This document shows, one piece after another, positions 7,599 to 17,706 of a stretch of 64,000 nucleotides of DNA. Position 1 is the stretch's first letter; each line of letters starts with the position of its first letter. The translations under genes and the position numbers were made by a program. The notes beneath the pieces are model-generated. The model was not told where the DNA came from. It saw only the letters and a program-made list of their open reading frames with translations, and made no database searches. The stretch is from Chromobacterium piscinae (GTDB lineage: Bacteria; Pseudomonadota; Gammaproteobacteria; Burkholderiales; Chromobacteriaceae): positions 1 through 64,000 of the forward strand of contig NZ_JAJOHV010000031.1 of assembly GCF_021129175.1 (NCBI RefSeq). The letters are read 5' to 3'.

Positions 7599-8327
7599 AT
7601 GTCCACCAACGTTACCATGCGTCAAATGCTTGAGGCCGGCGTTCACTTCGGCCACCAAACCCGTTTCTGGAACCCGAAGATGGCTCAGTACATCTTTGGC
7701 AGCCGCAACAAGATTCACATCATCAACCTGGAAAAGACTCTGCCGCTGTTCATCAGCGCCCAGGAATATGTGCGTCGTCTGGCCGCCAACAAGGGTACCG
7801 TAATGTTTGTTGGCACCAAGCGTCAGGCGCGTGAGATCGTCCGTGAAGAAGCTGCCCGCGCTGGCATGCCGTTTGTTGATCACCGCTGGCTCGGCGGCAT
7901 GCTGACCAACTACAAGACCGTGAAGCAGTCCATCAAGCGTCTTGAAGAAAAGCGTGCCATCCTGGAAGGCGCTGACACCGGTTACAACAAGAAAGAACTG
8001 TTGGACCTGCAACGCGAAGTTGACAAGCTGGAACGCTCGCTGGGTGGTATCAAGGATATGAAGGGCCTGCCGGACGCCATCTTCGTTATCGATACTGGCT
8101 ACCAGAAGGGCACCATTGTCGAAGCCAAGAAACTGGGTATCCCGGTTATCGGCGTTGTTGATACCAACAACTCCCCGGACGGCATCGATTACGTGGTTCC
8201 GGGCAACGACGACTCCTCCCGCGCTATCCGCCTGTACGCTCGCGGCATCGCCGACGCGGTACTGGAAGGTCGCGCGAACTCTCTGCAAGAGATCGTCGCA
8301 GCTGCTGAAACGGCCCAGGCCGAGTAA
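7599..8327 (+). CDS. rpsB: 30S ribosomal protein S2
   Basis: 242 aa, the normal length for bacterial S2. Opens [28 protein letters not shown], with the signature [15 protein letters not shown] (about 43-57) and the C-terminal signature [33 protein letters not shown]. Binds 16S rRNA in the head-platform region of the small subunit. The SD AGGAG lies 7 nt before the ATG. It heads the rpsB-tsf pair; a terminator-like hairpin between them allows unequal expression. Confidence 0.98.
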   Translation: MSTNVTMRQMLEAGVHFGHQTRFWNPKMAQYIFGSRNKIHIINLEKTLPLFISAQEYVRRLAANKGTVMFVGTKRQAREIVREEAARAGMPFVDHRWLGGMLTNYKTVKQSIKRLEEKRAILEGADTGYNKKELLDLQREVDKLERSLGGIKDMKGLPDAIFVIDTGYQKGTIVEAKKLGIPVIGVVDTNNSPDGIDYVVPGNDDSSRAIRLYARGIADAVLEGRANSLQEIVAAAETAQAE

Positions 8328-8331
8328 GCGG

Positions 8332-8356
8332 AAAAGGGGCGAAAGCCCCTTTTTTT
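8332..8356 (+). terminator. Intrinsic terminator/attenuator between rpsB and tsf
   Basis: AAAAGGGGC-GAAA-GCCCCTTTT followed by more T, with a stable GAAA tetraloop. Partial termination here would lower tsf relative to rpsB, as known for this gene pair in E. coli. Confidence 0.85.
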
Positions 8357-8400
8357 GGACCCGAACATTCACGTAATCTAAATCATTCAGGAGTAGCAAG

Positions 8401-9267
8401 ATGGCGGAAATCACCGCAAAAATGGTTTCGGATCTGCGCGTGGCCACCGGCCTCGGCATGATGGAGTGCAAGAAGGCTCTGGTTGAAGCTGACGGCGACG
8501 CGGCCAAGGCTGAAGAAATTCTGCGCATCAAGTCCGGCAACAAGGCTTCCAAGATGGCTGGCCGCCTGGCCGCCGAAGGCATCATCGGCTCCCACGTGGA
8601 AGCCGGCGTAGGCGCCCTGGTCGAAGTGAACTGCGAAACCGACTTCGTCGCCAAGGATCCGACCTTCCTGGCTCTGGCCGCCGCCGCCGCCAAGGCTGCC
8701 GTCATCGCCAATCCGGCCGATGTCGAAGCGCTGTCCGCAGTGGAAGTCGACGGCGTGTCCGTGGAGGATATCCGCAAGGCTGCCATCGCCAAGCTGGGCG
8801 AGAACATGACCATCCGTCGCTTCGTTCGCTACCAGACCGAAGGCGCGATCGCCACCTACCTGCACGGTGCCAAGATCGGCGTGATCGTCGACTACGCCGG
8901 CGCCGAGCAAGTGGGCAAGGACGTGGCCATGCACATCGCCGCCTCCAAGCCGATCTGCGTGTCCAAGGATCAGGTTTCTTCCGAAACCCTGGATCAAGAG
9001 CGCAAGATCTACAGCGCCCAGGCTGCCGAATCCGGCAAGCCGGCCGATATCGTCGCCAAGATGGTTGAAGGCCGCATCAACAAGTTCCTGGCCGAAGTGA
9101 CCCTGCTGGGTCAGCCTTTCGTCAAGAACCCGGATGTGACCGTCGAGAAGCTGCTGGTCGAGCAAAAAGCCTCGGTCAAGGCGTTCGCCATGTTCGTAGT
9201 GGGCGAAGGCATCGAGAAGAAAGTAGTAGACTACGCAGCTGAAGTGGCTGCGGCTGCCAAGCTGTAA
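8401..9267 (+). CDS. tsf: Translation elongation factor Ts
   Basis: 288 aa. Opens [33 protein letters not shown], the N-terminal EF-Tu-binding domain. [29 protein letters not shown] carries the TDFV motif that contacts EF-Tu. The core and C-terminal modules ([30 protein letters not shown]) are complete. Catalyses GDP release from EF-Tu. Follows rpsB as in most bacteria and ends at a strong terminator. Confidence 0.98.
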   Translation: MAEITAKMVSDLRVATGLGMMECKKALVEADGDAAKAEEILRIKSGNKASKMAGRLAAEGIIGSHVEAGVGALVEVNCETDFVAKDPTFLALAAAAAKAAVIANPADVEALSAVEVDGVSVEDIRKAAIAKLGENMTIRRFVRYQTEGAIATYLHGAKIGVIVDYAGAEQVGKDVAMHIAASKPICVSKDQVSSETLDQERKIYSAQAAESGKPADIVAKMVEGRINKFLAEVTLLGQPFVKNPDVTVEKLLVEQKASVKAFAMFVVGEGIEKKVVDYAAEVAAAAKL

Positions 9268-9288
9268 GTTTCGGCTTACCGCTTTACC

Positions 9289-9318
9289 AACGGCACCCTG
9301 CTTGCAGGGTGCCGTTTT
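9289..9318 (+). terminator. Intrinsic terminator after tsf
   Basis: AACGGCACCCTGC-TT-GCAGGGTGCCGTT, a 13-bp stem with a very tight loop, followed by TT. pyrH downstream therefore probably has its own promoter or depends on read-through. Confidence 0.85.
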
Positions 9319-9357
9319 GCAAACTGAACACACCATAACCGCCAATCCGAGGACATC

Positions 9358-10077
9358 ATGAGCCAAGTTCCCGCCTATAAACGCATCCTGTTGAAACTTT
9401 CCGGCGAAGCCCTGATGGGGGATGACAACTACGGCATCAACCGCTCGACCATCGAGCAGATCGTGGGCCAGATCAAAGAAGTGGTGGCTCTGGGCGTTGA
9501 AGTGGGCATCGTGATCGGCGGCGGCAATATTTTCCGCGGCGTGGCTCCGGCGGCGGCGGGCATGGATCGCGCGACGGCGGATTACATGGGCATGATGGCC
9601 ACGGTGATGAATGCGCTGGCGTTGAAGGATGCGATGACCAAGGTTGGCCTGATCGCGCGCGTGCAGTCCGCTCTGACCATGCAGCAGATTGCCGAGCCCT
9701 ATGTTCGCGGCAAGGCGATGCAGTATCTGGAGGAGGGGAAGGTGGTGATTTTCGCCGCCGGCACAGGCAACCCTTTCTTCACCACCGATACCGCCGCAGC
9801 GCTGCGCGGCATGGAAATGAACGTCGACATCATGCTGAAGGCCACCAAGGTGGATGGCGTGTATACCGATGATCCGAAAAAGAATCCCGATGCGGTCCGC
9901 TATCAGAGCGTGACTTTCGATGAGGCGATCTCGCGCAATCTGAAGGTGATGGATGCTACTGCCTTCGCCCTGTGCCGCGATCAGCACCTCAATATCAAGG
10001 TGTTCAGCATCTTCAAGGATGGCGCGCTGCGCCGCGTCGTGCTTGGCGAAGACGAAGGCACGCTGGTACACTGCTGA
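9358..10077 (+). CDS. pyrH: Uridylate kinase (UMP kinase)
   Basis: 239 aa, the standard length. Family motifs: [21 protein letters not shown] (8-28), [13 protein letters not shown] (about 50-62), [19 protein letters not shown] (about 75-93), [20 protein letters not shown] (about 132-151) and [16 protein letters not shown]. Phosphorylates UMP to UDP in pyrimidine synthesis; the hexameric bacterial enzyme is unrelated to eukaryotic UMP/CMP kinases. Its place between tsf and frr is conserved. Confidence 0.98.
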   Translation: MSQVPAYKRILLKLSGEALMGDDNYGINRSTIEQIVGQIKEVVALGVEVGIVIGGGNIFRGVAPAAAGMDRATADYMGMMATVMNALALKDAMTKVGLIARVQSALTMQQIAEPYVRGKAMQYLEEGKVVIFAAGTGNPFFTTDTAAALRGMEMNVDIMLKATKVDGVYTDDPKKNPDAVRYQSVTFDEAISRNLKVMDATAFALCRDQHLNIKVFSIFKDGALRRVVLGEDEGTLVHC

Positions 10078-10094
10078 GTTTGAAAATTGCTGAG

Positions 10095-10122
10095 GGCGAA
10101 AGCGGCAATGGCCGTTTTCGCC
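10095..10122 (+). terminator. Hairpin between pyrH and frr (weak terminator)
   Basis: GGCGAAA (10095-10101) pairs with TTTCGCC (10116-10122), with an inner CGGC/GCCG stem. It is followed by TTG only, so it may be a partial terminator or an mRNA-stability hairpin. Confidence 0.4.
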
Positions 10123-10152
10123 TTGTCATTTGAAGTATTCCGGGAGTGCGAC

Positions 10153-10710
10153 ATGATTAACGAAATCAAAAAATCGGCCGAACAAAAAATGCAGAAGACG
10201 CTGGAAGCGTTCAAGAACGACCTGGCCAAGGTTCGTACCGGACGCGCCCACACCGGCATTCTGGATCATGTCATGGTTGACTATTACGGCAGCGACGTGC
10301 CGGTCAATCAAGTGGCCAACGTCACCCTGATCGACGCCCGCACTATCGGTGTGCAGCCATGGGAAAAGCCGATGCTGGCCAAGATCGAAAAGGCTATCCG
10401 CGATTGCGATCTGGGCTTGAATCCGGCCTCGATGGGCGAGATCATCCGCGTGCCGATGCCGATGCTGACCGAAGAGCGTCGCAAGGACCTGATCAAGGTG
10501 GTGCGCGGCGAAGCCGAAGGCGCCCGGGTGGCCGTGCGCAACATCCGCCGCGACTCCAACACCGAATTCAAGAATCTGCTGAAGGACAAGGCCATTACCG
10601 AGGACGACGAGCGCCGCGGCCAGGACGAAATCCAGAAGCTGACTGACAAGTACACCGCCGAAGTCGATAAGATGCTGGCTGCCAAAGAAGCCGACCTGCT
10701 GGCGGTATAA
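10153..10710 (+). CDS. frr: Ribosome recycling factor
   Basis: 185 aa from [38 protein letters not shown], identical in length to E. coli RRF. The conserved VRTGRA segment, the [17 protein letters not shown] hinge region, and [26 protein letters not shown] are all present. With EF-G it splits post-termination ribosomes. The SD GGGAG is upstream of the chosen ATG; an in-frame start at 10087 would lie inside the preceding hairpin and is unlikely. Confidence 0.97.
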   Translation: MINEIKKSAEQKMQKTLEAFKNDLAKVRTGRAHTGILDHVMVDYYGSDVPVNQVANVTLIDARTIGVQPWEKPMLAKIEKAIRDCDLGLNPASMGEIIRVPMPMLTEERRKDLIKVVRGEAEGARVAVRNIRRDSNTEFKNLLKDKAITEDDERRGQDEIQKLTDKYTAEVDKMLAAKEADLLAV

Positions 10711-10720
10711 GGGGCGGATC

Positions 10721-11476
10721 TTGTTTTCCGGTTCTTCGAAAACCGTGCCGGAGGGGTGCGAGCCGCCCCGGCATGTGGCCATCATCATGGATGGCAATGG
10801 CCGTTGGGCCAAGAAACGCTTCCTGCCGCGCGTGGCCGGCCACAAGCGCGGCCTCGATGCCGTGCGCGAGGTGGTCAAGGCCTGCAAGGAAATGGGCGTC
10901 GGTTATCTGACGCTGTTCGCTTTCTCCACCGAGAATTGGCGGCGTCCTCAGGAGGAAGTGTCTTTCCTGATGGATTTGTTTCTGCGCGCCCTCGAGCATG
11001 AAGTCTCCAAACTCCACAACAACAATATCCGCTTGAAGGTGCTGGGTTCTCGCGAGCGCTTCAGCGCGGATCTGTCTGAACGCATAGACCGCGCCGAAGC
11101 CAAGACCGCCGGCAATGACGGCTTGGTGCTAACCATCGCCGCCGATTACGGCGGCCGCTGGGATATCGTTCACGCGGTGAACCAGCTGATCGCCGAGGGG
11201 CAGTCCGCGATCACCGAATCGATGGTGACGGAGCGTCTCGGCATGGCGTGGGCGCCGGAGCCGGATCTGTTCATCCGCACCGGCGGCGAGCAGCGCATCA
11301 GCAACTTCCTGCTGTGGCAGCTGGCGTATTCCGAGTTGTACTTCACCGACCTGCTGTGGCCCGATTTCGACAAGGCGGCGCTGCAGGAGGCGATCCACTC
11401 CTACTGGCAGCGGGAGCGCCGCTTTGGCCGCACTAGCGAGCAATTGCCCGAGCACCTGCGCCGAGACAAGCTCTGA
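10721..11476 (+). CDS. uppS: (2E,6E)-farnesyl-PP-dependent undecaprenyl pyrophosphate synthase
   Basis: 251 aa with a TTG start 8 nt after the GGGGCGG purine stretch. Diagnostic motifs: [27 protein letters not shown] (catalytic Asp in IMDGNGRWA), [14 protein letters not shown] and the C-terminal [27 protein letters not shown]. Makes the C55 carrier lipid for peptidoglycan and O-antigen synthesis. It is followed 4 bp later by cdsA, so translation is probably coupled. Product and dxr both feed isoprenoid metabolism. Confidence 0.97.
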   Translation: MFSGSSKTVPEGCEPPRHVAIIMDGNGRWAKKRFLPRVAGHKRGLDAVREVVKACKEMGVGYLTLFAFSTENWRRPQEEVSFLMDLFLRALEHEVSKLHNNNIRLKVLGSRERFSADLSERIDRAEAKTAGNDGLVLTIAADYGGRWDIVHAVNQLIAEGQSAITESMVTERLGMAWAPEPDLFIRTGGEQRISNFLLWQLAYSELYFTDLLWPDFDKAALQEAIHSYWQRERRFGRTSEQLPEHLRRDKL

Positions 11477-11480
11477 CTTC

Positions 11481-12287
11481 ATGCTGATAACGCGAATTCT
11501 CACCGCGCTCGTATTGCTGCCGCTGATGCTGGCGGCGTTGTTTCTGTTTCCCGCCGCGGCCTGGGCGGGGTTTTCCTGGTTGATCGTCGTTTTGGCGCTG
11601 TGGGAGTACGCCCGGATGGTCGGGATGTCCGTCCCCCGGCAGGCGTGCTATCTTGCGCTGTCCACGCTGTTTGCTGCCGCGGCCTGGCTGGGCCACTGGC
11701 GAATGCAGGGCTTCGAGCACGGCGCGGTGTTGGCGCTGTGGCTGCTGTTGGTTCCGGCTTGGTTGGCCAAGCGCTGGCGGATGCCGTCCGGCCTGCCGGC
11801 CTGGCTGCTGGGTTGGGCCTTGATGCTGCCGGCTTGGTTTGCCTTCCTCGAGTGGCGCCCGAATGCCACGGCGCATGACGCGCTGGCTCTGCTGGCCGTG
11901 ATGGGCCTGGTATGGGTGGCCGACATCGCTGCCTATTTCTCCGGCAAGGCCTTCGGCCGACGCAAGCTGGCGCCAGCCATCAGTCCGGGCAAAAGCTGGG
12001 AGGGCGTTTACGGCGCGGTGGTCTGCGTAGCGGTCTACGTCGCGTTGGTCGATCATTTCGGCTGGCTGGACATCAAGCTGCCCTTGTGGGGCTTGTTGTT
12101 GCTGGCGCTGCCGCTGACCGCGGTCAGCGTGTGCGGCGATTTGTTGGAGTCCTGGTTCAAGCGCTCCGCGGGCATCAAGGACAGCAGCAGGCTGCTGCCG
12201 GGTCATGGCGGCGTCTACGACCGCATCGACAGCTTGATCGCCGTGCTGGCGGTCAGCAACGCCCTGCGCGCGCTGGGCGGCATGTAA
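11481..12287 (+). CDS. cdsA: Phosphatidate cytidylyltransferase (CDP-diglyceride synthase)
   Basis: 268 aa from [25 protein letters not shown] polytopic inner-membrane protein with seven to eight hydrophobic helices. The C-terminal CdsA signature is seen in [37 protein letters not shown], with the D-x-x-x-S-x-x-K-R-x-x-x-x-K-D-x-G-x-x-x-P-G-H-G-G core ([12 protein letters not shown] here). Converts phosphatidic acid and CTP to CDP-diacylglycerol. Sits between uppS and dxr as in many proteobacteria. Confidence 0.95.
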   Translation: MLITRILTALVLLPLMLAALFLFPAAAWAGFSWLIVVLALWEYARMVGMSVPRQACYLALSTLFAAAAWLGHWRMQGFEHGAVLALWLLLVPAWLAKRWRMPSGLPAWLLGWALMLPAWFAFLEWRPNATAHDALALLAVMGLVWVADIAAYFSGKAFGRRKLAPAISPGKSWEGVYGAVVCVAVYVALVDHFGWLDIKLPLWGLLLLALPLTAVSVCGDLLESWFKRSAGIKDSSRLLPGHGGVYDRIDSLIAVLAVSNALRALGGM

Positions 12288-12303
12288 TTCTGGAAACATA
12301 TCA

Positions 12304-13488
12304 ATGACCAAACCTCAGGGCATTGCCGTACTGGGGGCGACCGGCAGCGTAGGCTGCAATACGCTGGATGTGATCGCCCGTCATCCGGAGCGCTACCGCG
12401 TGGTGGCGCTGACCGCCCATCGCCAGCTCGACAAGCTGTTCGAGCAGGCTCTCCGTTTTCGTCCTGACTATCTGGTGGCAGCAGATGCTTCGGCGGCGTC
12501 GGATCTGCGCGCGCGGCTGACGGACGCCGGCCTGCGCGCGGAAGTACTGCATGGCGCGGACGCGCTGGTCCAGGTGGCTTCGTTGCCGGAGGTGGACGCG
12601 GTGATGGCCGCCATCGTCGGCGCGGCCGGCTTGCCGTCGGCGCTGGCCGCGGCGCGGGCCGGCAAGCGCATTCTGCTGGCCAACAAGGAGTCGCTGGTGG
12701 TGGCTGGCCGCCTGTTTATGGATGCGGTGCGCGCCAGCGGTTCGGCGTTGCTGCCCGTGGATAGCGAGCACAGCGCCATCTTTCAATCGCTGCCCGCCGA
12801 TTACGCCGCCAATCCCGACGCCGCGGGCGTGAGCAAGATCATTCTTACCGCGTCGGGCGGTCCGTTCCGCGGCCGCCCGGCCGCCGATCTGCTCCACGTC
12901 ACGCCGGACGATGCCTGCCGCCATCCCAACTGGAGCATGGGCCGCAAGATTTCCGTCGATTCCGCCACGCTGATGAATAAGGGCTTGGAAGTGATCGAGG
13001 CGCGCTGGCTGTTCAATGTGCCGCCCAGCCGCATCGAGGTGGCGGTGCATCCGCAAAGCGTGATCCACTCCATGGTCCAGTACCGTGACGGCTCGGTGAT
13101 GGCGCAGCTGGGGTCGCCCGACATGCGCACGCCGATCGCCTGCGCGCTGGCCTGGCCGGAGCGCATCGACGCCGGCGTGGAGCCCATGGACTTTTTCGCT
13201 CTATCCGACCTCACGTTCGAGAAGCCGGATCTTGAGCGCTTCCCTTGCCTGCAACTGGCGTTCGACGCGCTGGAGATGGGCGGCGATGCGCCGGCGGTAT
13301 TGAATGCCGCCAATGAAGTGGCGGTGGCGGCGTTCCTGGAGGGGCAGCTGCGTTTCGTCGACATCCCGCGCGTGGTGTCCGCAGCGCTGGCCGGCGTGTC
13401 CTGCGCGGCCAGCGACAGCCTGGAAGGCTTGCTGGCCCGTGACCAGGAGGCGCGTCGTTTCGCCGAGGGCAGGGTGGCTGCATGCTGA
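12304..13488 (+). CDS. dxr: 1-deoxy-D-xylulose 5-phosphate reductoisomerase
   Basis: 394 aa. NADPH-binding motif [26 protein letters not shown] (6-31), then [11 protein letters not shown] (about 127-137), the metal site [12 protein letters not shown] (Asp/Glu ligands) and [11 protein letters not shown]. The catalytic loop [24 protein letters not shown] is intact. Second committed step of the MEP pathway, giving 2-C-methyl-D-erythritol 4-phosphate. The 3' end overlaps the start of rseP by 7 bp. Confidence 0.97.
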   Translation: MTKPQGIAVLGATGSVGCNTLDVIARHPERYRVVALTAHRQLDKLFEQALRFRPDYLVAADASAASDLRARLTDAGLRAEVLHGADALVQVASLPEVDAVMAAIVGAAGLPSALAAARAGKRILLANKESLVVAGRLFMDAVRASGSALLPVDSEHSAIFQSLPADYAANPDAAGVSKIILTASGGPFRGRPAADLLHVTPDDACRHPNWSMGRKISVDSATLMNKGLEVIEARWLFNVPPSRIEVAVHPQSVIHSMVQYRDGSVMAQLGSPDMRTPIACALAWPERIDAGVEPMDFFALSDLTFEKPDLERFPCLQLAFDALEMGGDAPAVLNAANEVAVAAFLEGQLRFVDIPRVVSAALAGVSCAASDSLEGLLARDQEARRFAEGRVAAC

Positions 13489-14825
13489 CGCTGCTGGCGT
13501 TTCTGGTGGCCATCGGTCTGCTGGTGACTTTTCACGAGCTGGGCCACTACTGGGTGGCCAAGCTGTGCGGCGTCAAGGTGCTGCGTTTCTCCATCGGTTT
13601 CGGTTCGCCGTTGTTGCGCTTCCGTCCGCGCGAGACGGAGTGGGTGGTGTGCCCGATTCCCTTGGGCGGCTATGTGAAAATGCTGGACGAGCGCGAGGGC
13701 CTGGTCGACGAGGCGGATCGTCCGCGGGCTTTCAACAATCAGCATGTGCTCAAGCGCATGGCCATCGTCTCCGCGGGGCCGCTGGCCAATCTGTTGCTGG
13801 CGGCGCTGCTGTACTGGGCTGTGATCGCCCAGGGCGTGCCGCAGCTGCATCCGCTGGTGGGCACCGTGGTCGAGCAGACGCCGGCCGCGGCGGCGGGTTT
13901 CAAGGAGGGCGATCGCATCCTCAGCGTGGCAGGCCGGCCTGTCGCCAGCTGGCAGGAGGTTAGGCTGGGCATCGTCGAGGCCGCGATGTCTTCCGCCGTG
14001 GTGCGGGTCGAGGTGCAGGACGCGTCAGGAGCCAGGAAGCGGCGCGATATCGATGCCCGCCGTTTCGGCGAGAAGGCCGAGCAGGCCTTGCAGCAGGGCG
14101 ATCCTGGCGTGTCTCCGGCGCGTTTCCTTGCGCAGGTGGGCGTGCTGGAGGAGAAGGGCGTCGCAGCCAAGGCTGGCCTCAAGGTGGGCGACAAGCTGCA
14201 GGCGGTAAACGGTGTGATGCTCAGGAACTGGGAAGAGTGGGTGCACGTGGTGCGCAACAGCCCGGGCAAGGAGTTGTCGGTGCGCGTCGAGCGGGCCGGC
14301 AAGCCGCTGGAGATCAAGCTGCGTCCGCAGGCGGTCGCGCAGGACGATGAGGTGGTCGGCCGCATCGGCGTGGGGCCGTCGCCGGATCGCGCCTGGAGCG
14401 ACCAGTTGGCCTTCACCCGGCATTACGACGCCGTAGGGGCCTTTGCCGCCGCCTGGAGCAAGACCGGCGAAACCGCCTGGATGAGCGTCAAATTTCTCGG
14501 CAACATGTTGATCGGCCGAGCCTCTTTGAACAATCTATCGGGTCCGCTGACTATCGCAAATGTCGCGGGCCAGACCGCCCGCGAGGGCTTGACGCCGTAT
14601 CTGGAATTTCTGGCGCTGATCAGCGTCAGCATCGGGGTGTTGAATCTGCTTCCCATACCGGTTCTGGATGGGGGCCACTTAATGTATTATGTCGCGGAGC
14701 TGGTCAGAGGTAAGCCCGTCAGCGAACGGGTGCAATTGCTCGGACAAAAGATTGGTTTCATATTGCTGGCGTCTTTGATGGCATTTGCCATGCTGAACGA
14801 TTTCAGCCGCCTATTTGGGGGTTAA
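13482..14825 (+). CDS. rseP: RIP metalloprotease RseP (site-2 protease)
   Basis: 447 aa. The zinc site HELGH is in the first membrane helix region ([16 protein letters not shown], about 10-25) and the third zinc ligand is in the C-terminal [16 protein letters not shown]. Two PDZ domains lie between (about 120-200 and 215-290). Cleaves anti-sigma factor RseA and clears remnant signal peptides in the inner membrane. Its coding start overlaps dxr and it is followed directly by bamA, linking the envelope-stress protease with barrel assembly. Confidence 0.96.
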   Translation: MLTLLAFLVAIGLLVTFHELGHYWVAKLCGVKVLRFSIGFGSPLLRFRPRETEWVVCPIPLGGYVKMLDEREGLVDEADRPRAFNNQHVLKRMAIVSAGPLANLLLAALLYWAVIAQGVPQLHPLVGTVVEQTPAAAAGFKEGDRILSVAGRPVASWQEVRLGIVEAAMSSAVVRVEVQDASGARKRRDIDARRFGEKAEQALQQGDPGVSPARFLAQVGVLEEKGVAAKAGLKVGDKLQAVNGVMLRNWEEWVHVVRNSPGKELSVRVERAGKPLEIKLRPQAVAQDDEVVGRIGVGPSPDRAWSDQLAFTRHYDAVGAFAAAWSKTGETAWMSVKFLGNMLIGRASLNNLSGPLTIANVAGQTAREGLTPYLEFLALISVSIGVLNLLPIPVLDGGHLMYYVAELVRGKPVSERVQLLGQKIGFILLASLMAFAMLNDFSRLFGG

Positions 14826-14834
14826 AACACATTT

Positions 14835-17150
14835 ATGAAATTGAAGCGACTCGCAGTGGCCGTAATGGGCCTGACCATGGCCACCGTTGCCATGGCTGCA
14901 GATCCGTTTGTGATCAAAGATATCCGCGTTGAAGGCCTGCAGCGTACCGAGCCGGGCACGGTCTTCAACTATCTGCCGGTCAAGGTGGGCGACACCTTTA
15001 CCGATGCCAAGGCCAAAGAAGCGATCAAGGCGCTGTTCGGCACCGGCTTCTTCAACGACGTGCGCGTGGAAAGCCGCGGCGGCACGCTGATCGTCACCGT
15101 GGCGGAGCGCCCGGTGATCACCCAACTGAACATCAACGGCGCCAAGGAATTCAGCAAGGACCAGCTGAAGAAGGCGCTGAAGGACAACGGCTTCGCCGAG
15201 TCTTTGATTTTTGACCAGGCCTTGCTGGATGGCGCGGTGCAGGAACTGAAGCGCCAGTATTACAGCCGCGGCAAGTATTCGGTGGAAATCACCCCCGGCG
15301 TCACCAAGCTGGAGCGCAACCGCGTCGCCGTGACGCTGGACATCAATGAAGGCGTGACCGCGCGGATCAAGGAAATCCGCATCGTCGGCGCCAATGCTTT
15401 CGCTCAGTCCAAGCTGCTGGACGAGTTCAGCCTGACCACCGGCGGCTGGCTGTCCTGGGCCACCAAGGACGACCAGTATTCCAAGCAGAAGCTGACTGGC
15501 GATCTGGAGAAGCTGAAGGCTTTCTACCAGAACCAGGGCTATATGGAATTCGGCATCGATTCCTCCCAGGTTTCGATCAGCGCCGACAAGAAGGACATGT
15601 ATCTGGTCATCAATGTGCACGAGGGCAAGAAGTACACCGTGTCCGACGTGCGCCTAGCTGGCGACCTAAAGGTGCCGGAAGCCGAATTGCTGAGCCTGGT
15701 GCAGGTGAAGCGCGGCGACACCTTCAACAATGAGAAGGTGACCGAGTCGGTGAAGGCGTTGAGCGACCGTCTGGGCAACGAGGGCTACGCTTTCGCCAAC
15801 GTCAACGTGCTGCCGGACATAGATCGCGAGAAGCAAACCGCCGCCTTCACTTTCTTCGTCGATCCGGGCCGCAAGACCTATGTCCGCCGCGTCAACGTGG
15901 CAGGCAACAGCAAGACCCGCGACGAAGTGATCCGCCGCGAGCTGCGCCAACTGGAGGGCGCGCCGTACAACGCCGCCAACGTTAAGCGCAGCAAGGAGCG
16001 TCTGGAGTTGCTCGGCTACTTCGAGGATGTCAACGTCGAAACGCCGGCGGTTACGGATGCGCCGGACCAGGTAGACATGAATATCGGCCTGAAGGAACGC
16101 TCCACCGGCAGCATTTCCGGCAGCCTGGGTTATGTGCAGGGCGAGGGCCTGGTGCTGGGCGCCAACATTTCCCAGAGCAACATCTTCGGCTCCGGCAAAT
16201 ACATGTCGCTGGGCATGTCCACCGGCAAAGTGAACAAGAATTACTCGCTGTCGTTCACCGATCCGTATTTCACGCCGGACGGCGTCAGCCTGGGCTATGA
16301 CCTGTACAACCGCGTCTACAACCCTGACGCCACGTCGATCTCCGCGTACAAGACCAGCACCGTCGGCGCCGACATGCGTTTCGGCGTGCCGATTACCGAG
16401 TACGACCGCATCAATTTCACGATTGGCGCGGAAAAGACCGACATCACCACGTATAGCAACAGCCCGCAGCAGTACATCGATTTCGTCAATCAGTACGGCA
16501 GCAGCAACTATACTTTCCTGGGCACCGTAGGCTGGGGCCGGGATACCCGCGACAGCGCGCTGTGGCCGACTCGCGGCGCCAGCATCCGCGTCAACGCCGA
16601 CTTCGGTCTGCCGGGCGGCTCTTTGCAGTACTACAGCCTGACCCACCAGCAGACCTGGTTCTTCCCGCTGTCGAAGGACTTCACGCTGATGCTGAACGGC
16701 GAATTGGGCTATGCTGACGGCTACGGCAAAACCAGGCAGTTGCCGTTCTTCAAGAACTACTACATGGGCGGCCTGGGATCGGTCCGCGGCTACGACAGCA
16801 GCAGCATCGGTCCGTACGATTCGCAGGCGAACTCCTACCTTGGCGGCAACCGCAAGGTAGTGGCCAATGCGGAAATCCTGTTCCCCTTCCCGGGCATGAA
16901 GGACAACAAGTCGCTGCGCACCAGCCTGTTCTTCGATGCGGGCACCTTGTGGAACACCAACCTGACGGCATCGGAAAAGGCGTTGGGCATCACCAGCTCG
17001 CCGAGCGATGGCTTCCGCTATTCCGTGGGTCTGGCATTGACTTGGCTGTCGCCGATGGGGCCGATGAAGTTCAGTATCGCCAACCCGCTGAAGAAAGAGC
17101 AGGGAGACAAGGTCCAGCGCTTCCAATTCCAGCTGGGCACGTCGTTCTAA
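14835..17150 (+). CDS. bamA: Outer membrane protein assembly factor BamA
   Basis: 771 aa. Signal peptide MKLKRLAVAVMGLTMATVAMA with cleavage after AMA. Five POTRA domains follow (about 22-425), beginning DPFVIKDIRVEGLQRTEPGTVFNYL. The C-terminal 16-strand barrel contains the diagnostic loop-6 VRGYDSS (GGLGSVRGYDSSSIGP) and ends in a terminal Phe (QFQLGTSF), the usual C-terminal barrel signature. Central component of the Bam complex with BamD (also here). skp follows 19 bp downstream. Confidence 0.97.
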   Translation: MKLKRLAVAVMGLTMATVAMAADPFVIKDIRVEGLQRTEPGTVFNYLPVKVGDTFTDAKAKEAIKALFGTGFFNDVRVESRGGTLIVTVAERPVITQLNINGAKEFSKDQLKKALKDNGFAESLIFDQALLDGAVQELKRQYYSRGKYSVEITPGVTKLERNRVAVTLDINEGVTARIKEIRIVGANAFAQSKLLDEFSLTTGGWLSWATKDDQYSKQKLTGDLEKLKAFYQNQGYMEFGIDSSQVSISADKKDMYLVINVHEGKKYTVSDVRLAGDLKVPEAELLSLVQVKRGDTFNNEKVTESVKALSDRLGNEGYAFANVNVLPDIDREKQTAAFTFFVDPGRKTYVRRVNVAGNSKTRDEVIRRELRQLEGAPYNAANVKRSKERLELLGYFEDVNVETPAVTDAPDQVDMNIGLKERSTGSISGSLGYVQGEGLVLGANISQSNIFGSGKYMSLGMSTGKVNKNYSLSFTDPYFTPDGVSLGYDLYNRVYNPDATSISAYKTSTVGADMRFGVPITEYDRINFTIGAEKTDITTYSNSPQQYIDFVNQYGSSNYTFLGTVGWGRDTRDSALWPTRGASIRVNADFGLPGGSLQYYSLTHQQTWFFPLSKDFTLMLNGELGYADGYGKTRQLPFFKNYYMGGLGSVRGYDSSSIGPYDSQANSYLGGNRKVVANAEILFPFPGMKDNKSLRTSLFFDAGTLWNTNLTASEKALGITSSPSDGFRYSVGLALTWLSPMGPMKFSIANPLKKEQGDKVQRFQFQLGTSF

Positions 17151-17169
17151 CCGTTATCAGGATGAGATC

Positions 17170-17655
17170 ATGAAAGCATTGAAATGGTGGCTGGCAGTGC
17201 TGAGCGTGGCGGCGCTGCCGGTTCATGCCGCCGACTTCAAGCTGGGCTTCATCAGTATCGAGCGTATTTATCGCGAAGCCGGCGTGTCTGTCGCCATCTA
17301 CAAGAAGCTGGACAAGGAATTCTCCAGCCGCCGCGACGAGTTGAAGAAGATGGAGACGCGCGCCAAGGATCTGGAATCCATGCTGGCGAAGAACAGCCTG
17401 TCGCCGGACGACCGCAAGCGTTTCGAGCGGGAGTACGCGGGCTTGGATCGGGATTACCGCGCAAAATCCCGCGAGTTGGCCGAGGATTACAACCAGCGCC
17501 GCAACGAGGAATTCGCCGGGGTGACCGAGCGGGCCAACCGCGCGGTCAAGGAAATCGCCCAGCGCGAGAACTATGATCTGATCTTGCAGGAAGCGGTGTA
17601 CATCAACCCCAAGTTCGATCTGACGCCGCAAGTGCTGAAAGAACTCGACAAGTAG
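17170..17655 (+). CDS. skp: Periplasmic chaperone Skp/OmpH
   Basis: 161 aa. Signal peptide MKALKWWLAVLSVAALPVHA, cleaved after VHA. The mature region opens ADFKLGFISIERIYREAG, the typical beta-strand start, followed by a long charged coiled coil (KKLDKEFSSRRDELKKMETRAKDLESML ... ) and a return strand with a C-terminal LKELDK. Trimeric jellyfish-shaped holdase for unfolded outer-membrane proteins on their way to BamA. The bamA-skp-lpxD order is conserved. Confidence 0.95.
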   Translation: MKALKWWLAVLSVAALPVHAADFKLGFISIERIYREAGVSVAIYKKLDKEFSSRRDELKKMETRAKDLESMLAKNSLSPDDRKRFEREYAGLDRDYRAKSRELAEDYNQRRNEEFAGVTERANRAVKEIAQRENYDLILQEAVYINPKFDLTPQVLKELDK

Positions 17656-17672
17656 TCGTTTAAACCGTTACC

Positions 17673-17706
17673 GGAGCAAGCCGACCCCGAGTCGGCTTTG
17701 TTTTTG
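17673..17706 (+). promoter_or_regulatory. SD plus hairpin abutting the lpxD start
   Basis: GGAG (17673-17676) is followed at once by a strong hairpin, AAGCCGAC (17678-17685) / GTCGGCTT (17691-17698), then TGTTTTTG and the lpxD ATG at 17707. The stem and T-rich tail look like an intrinsic terminator, yet no other SD precedes lpxD. If the 21-nt hairpin folds out, the GGAG is brought to an effective spacing of about 9 nt. Confidence 0.55.
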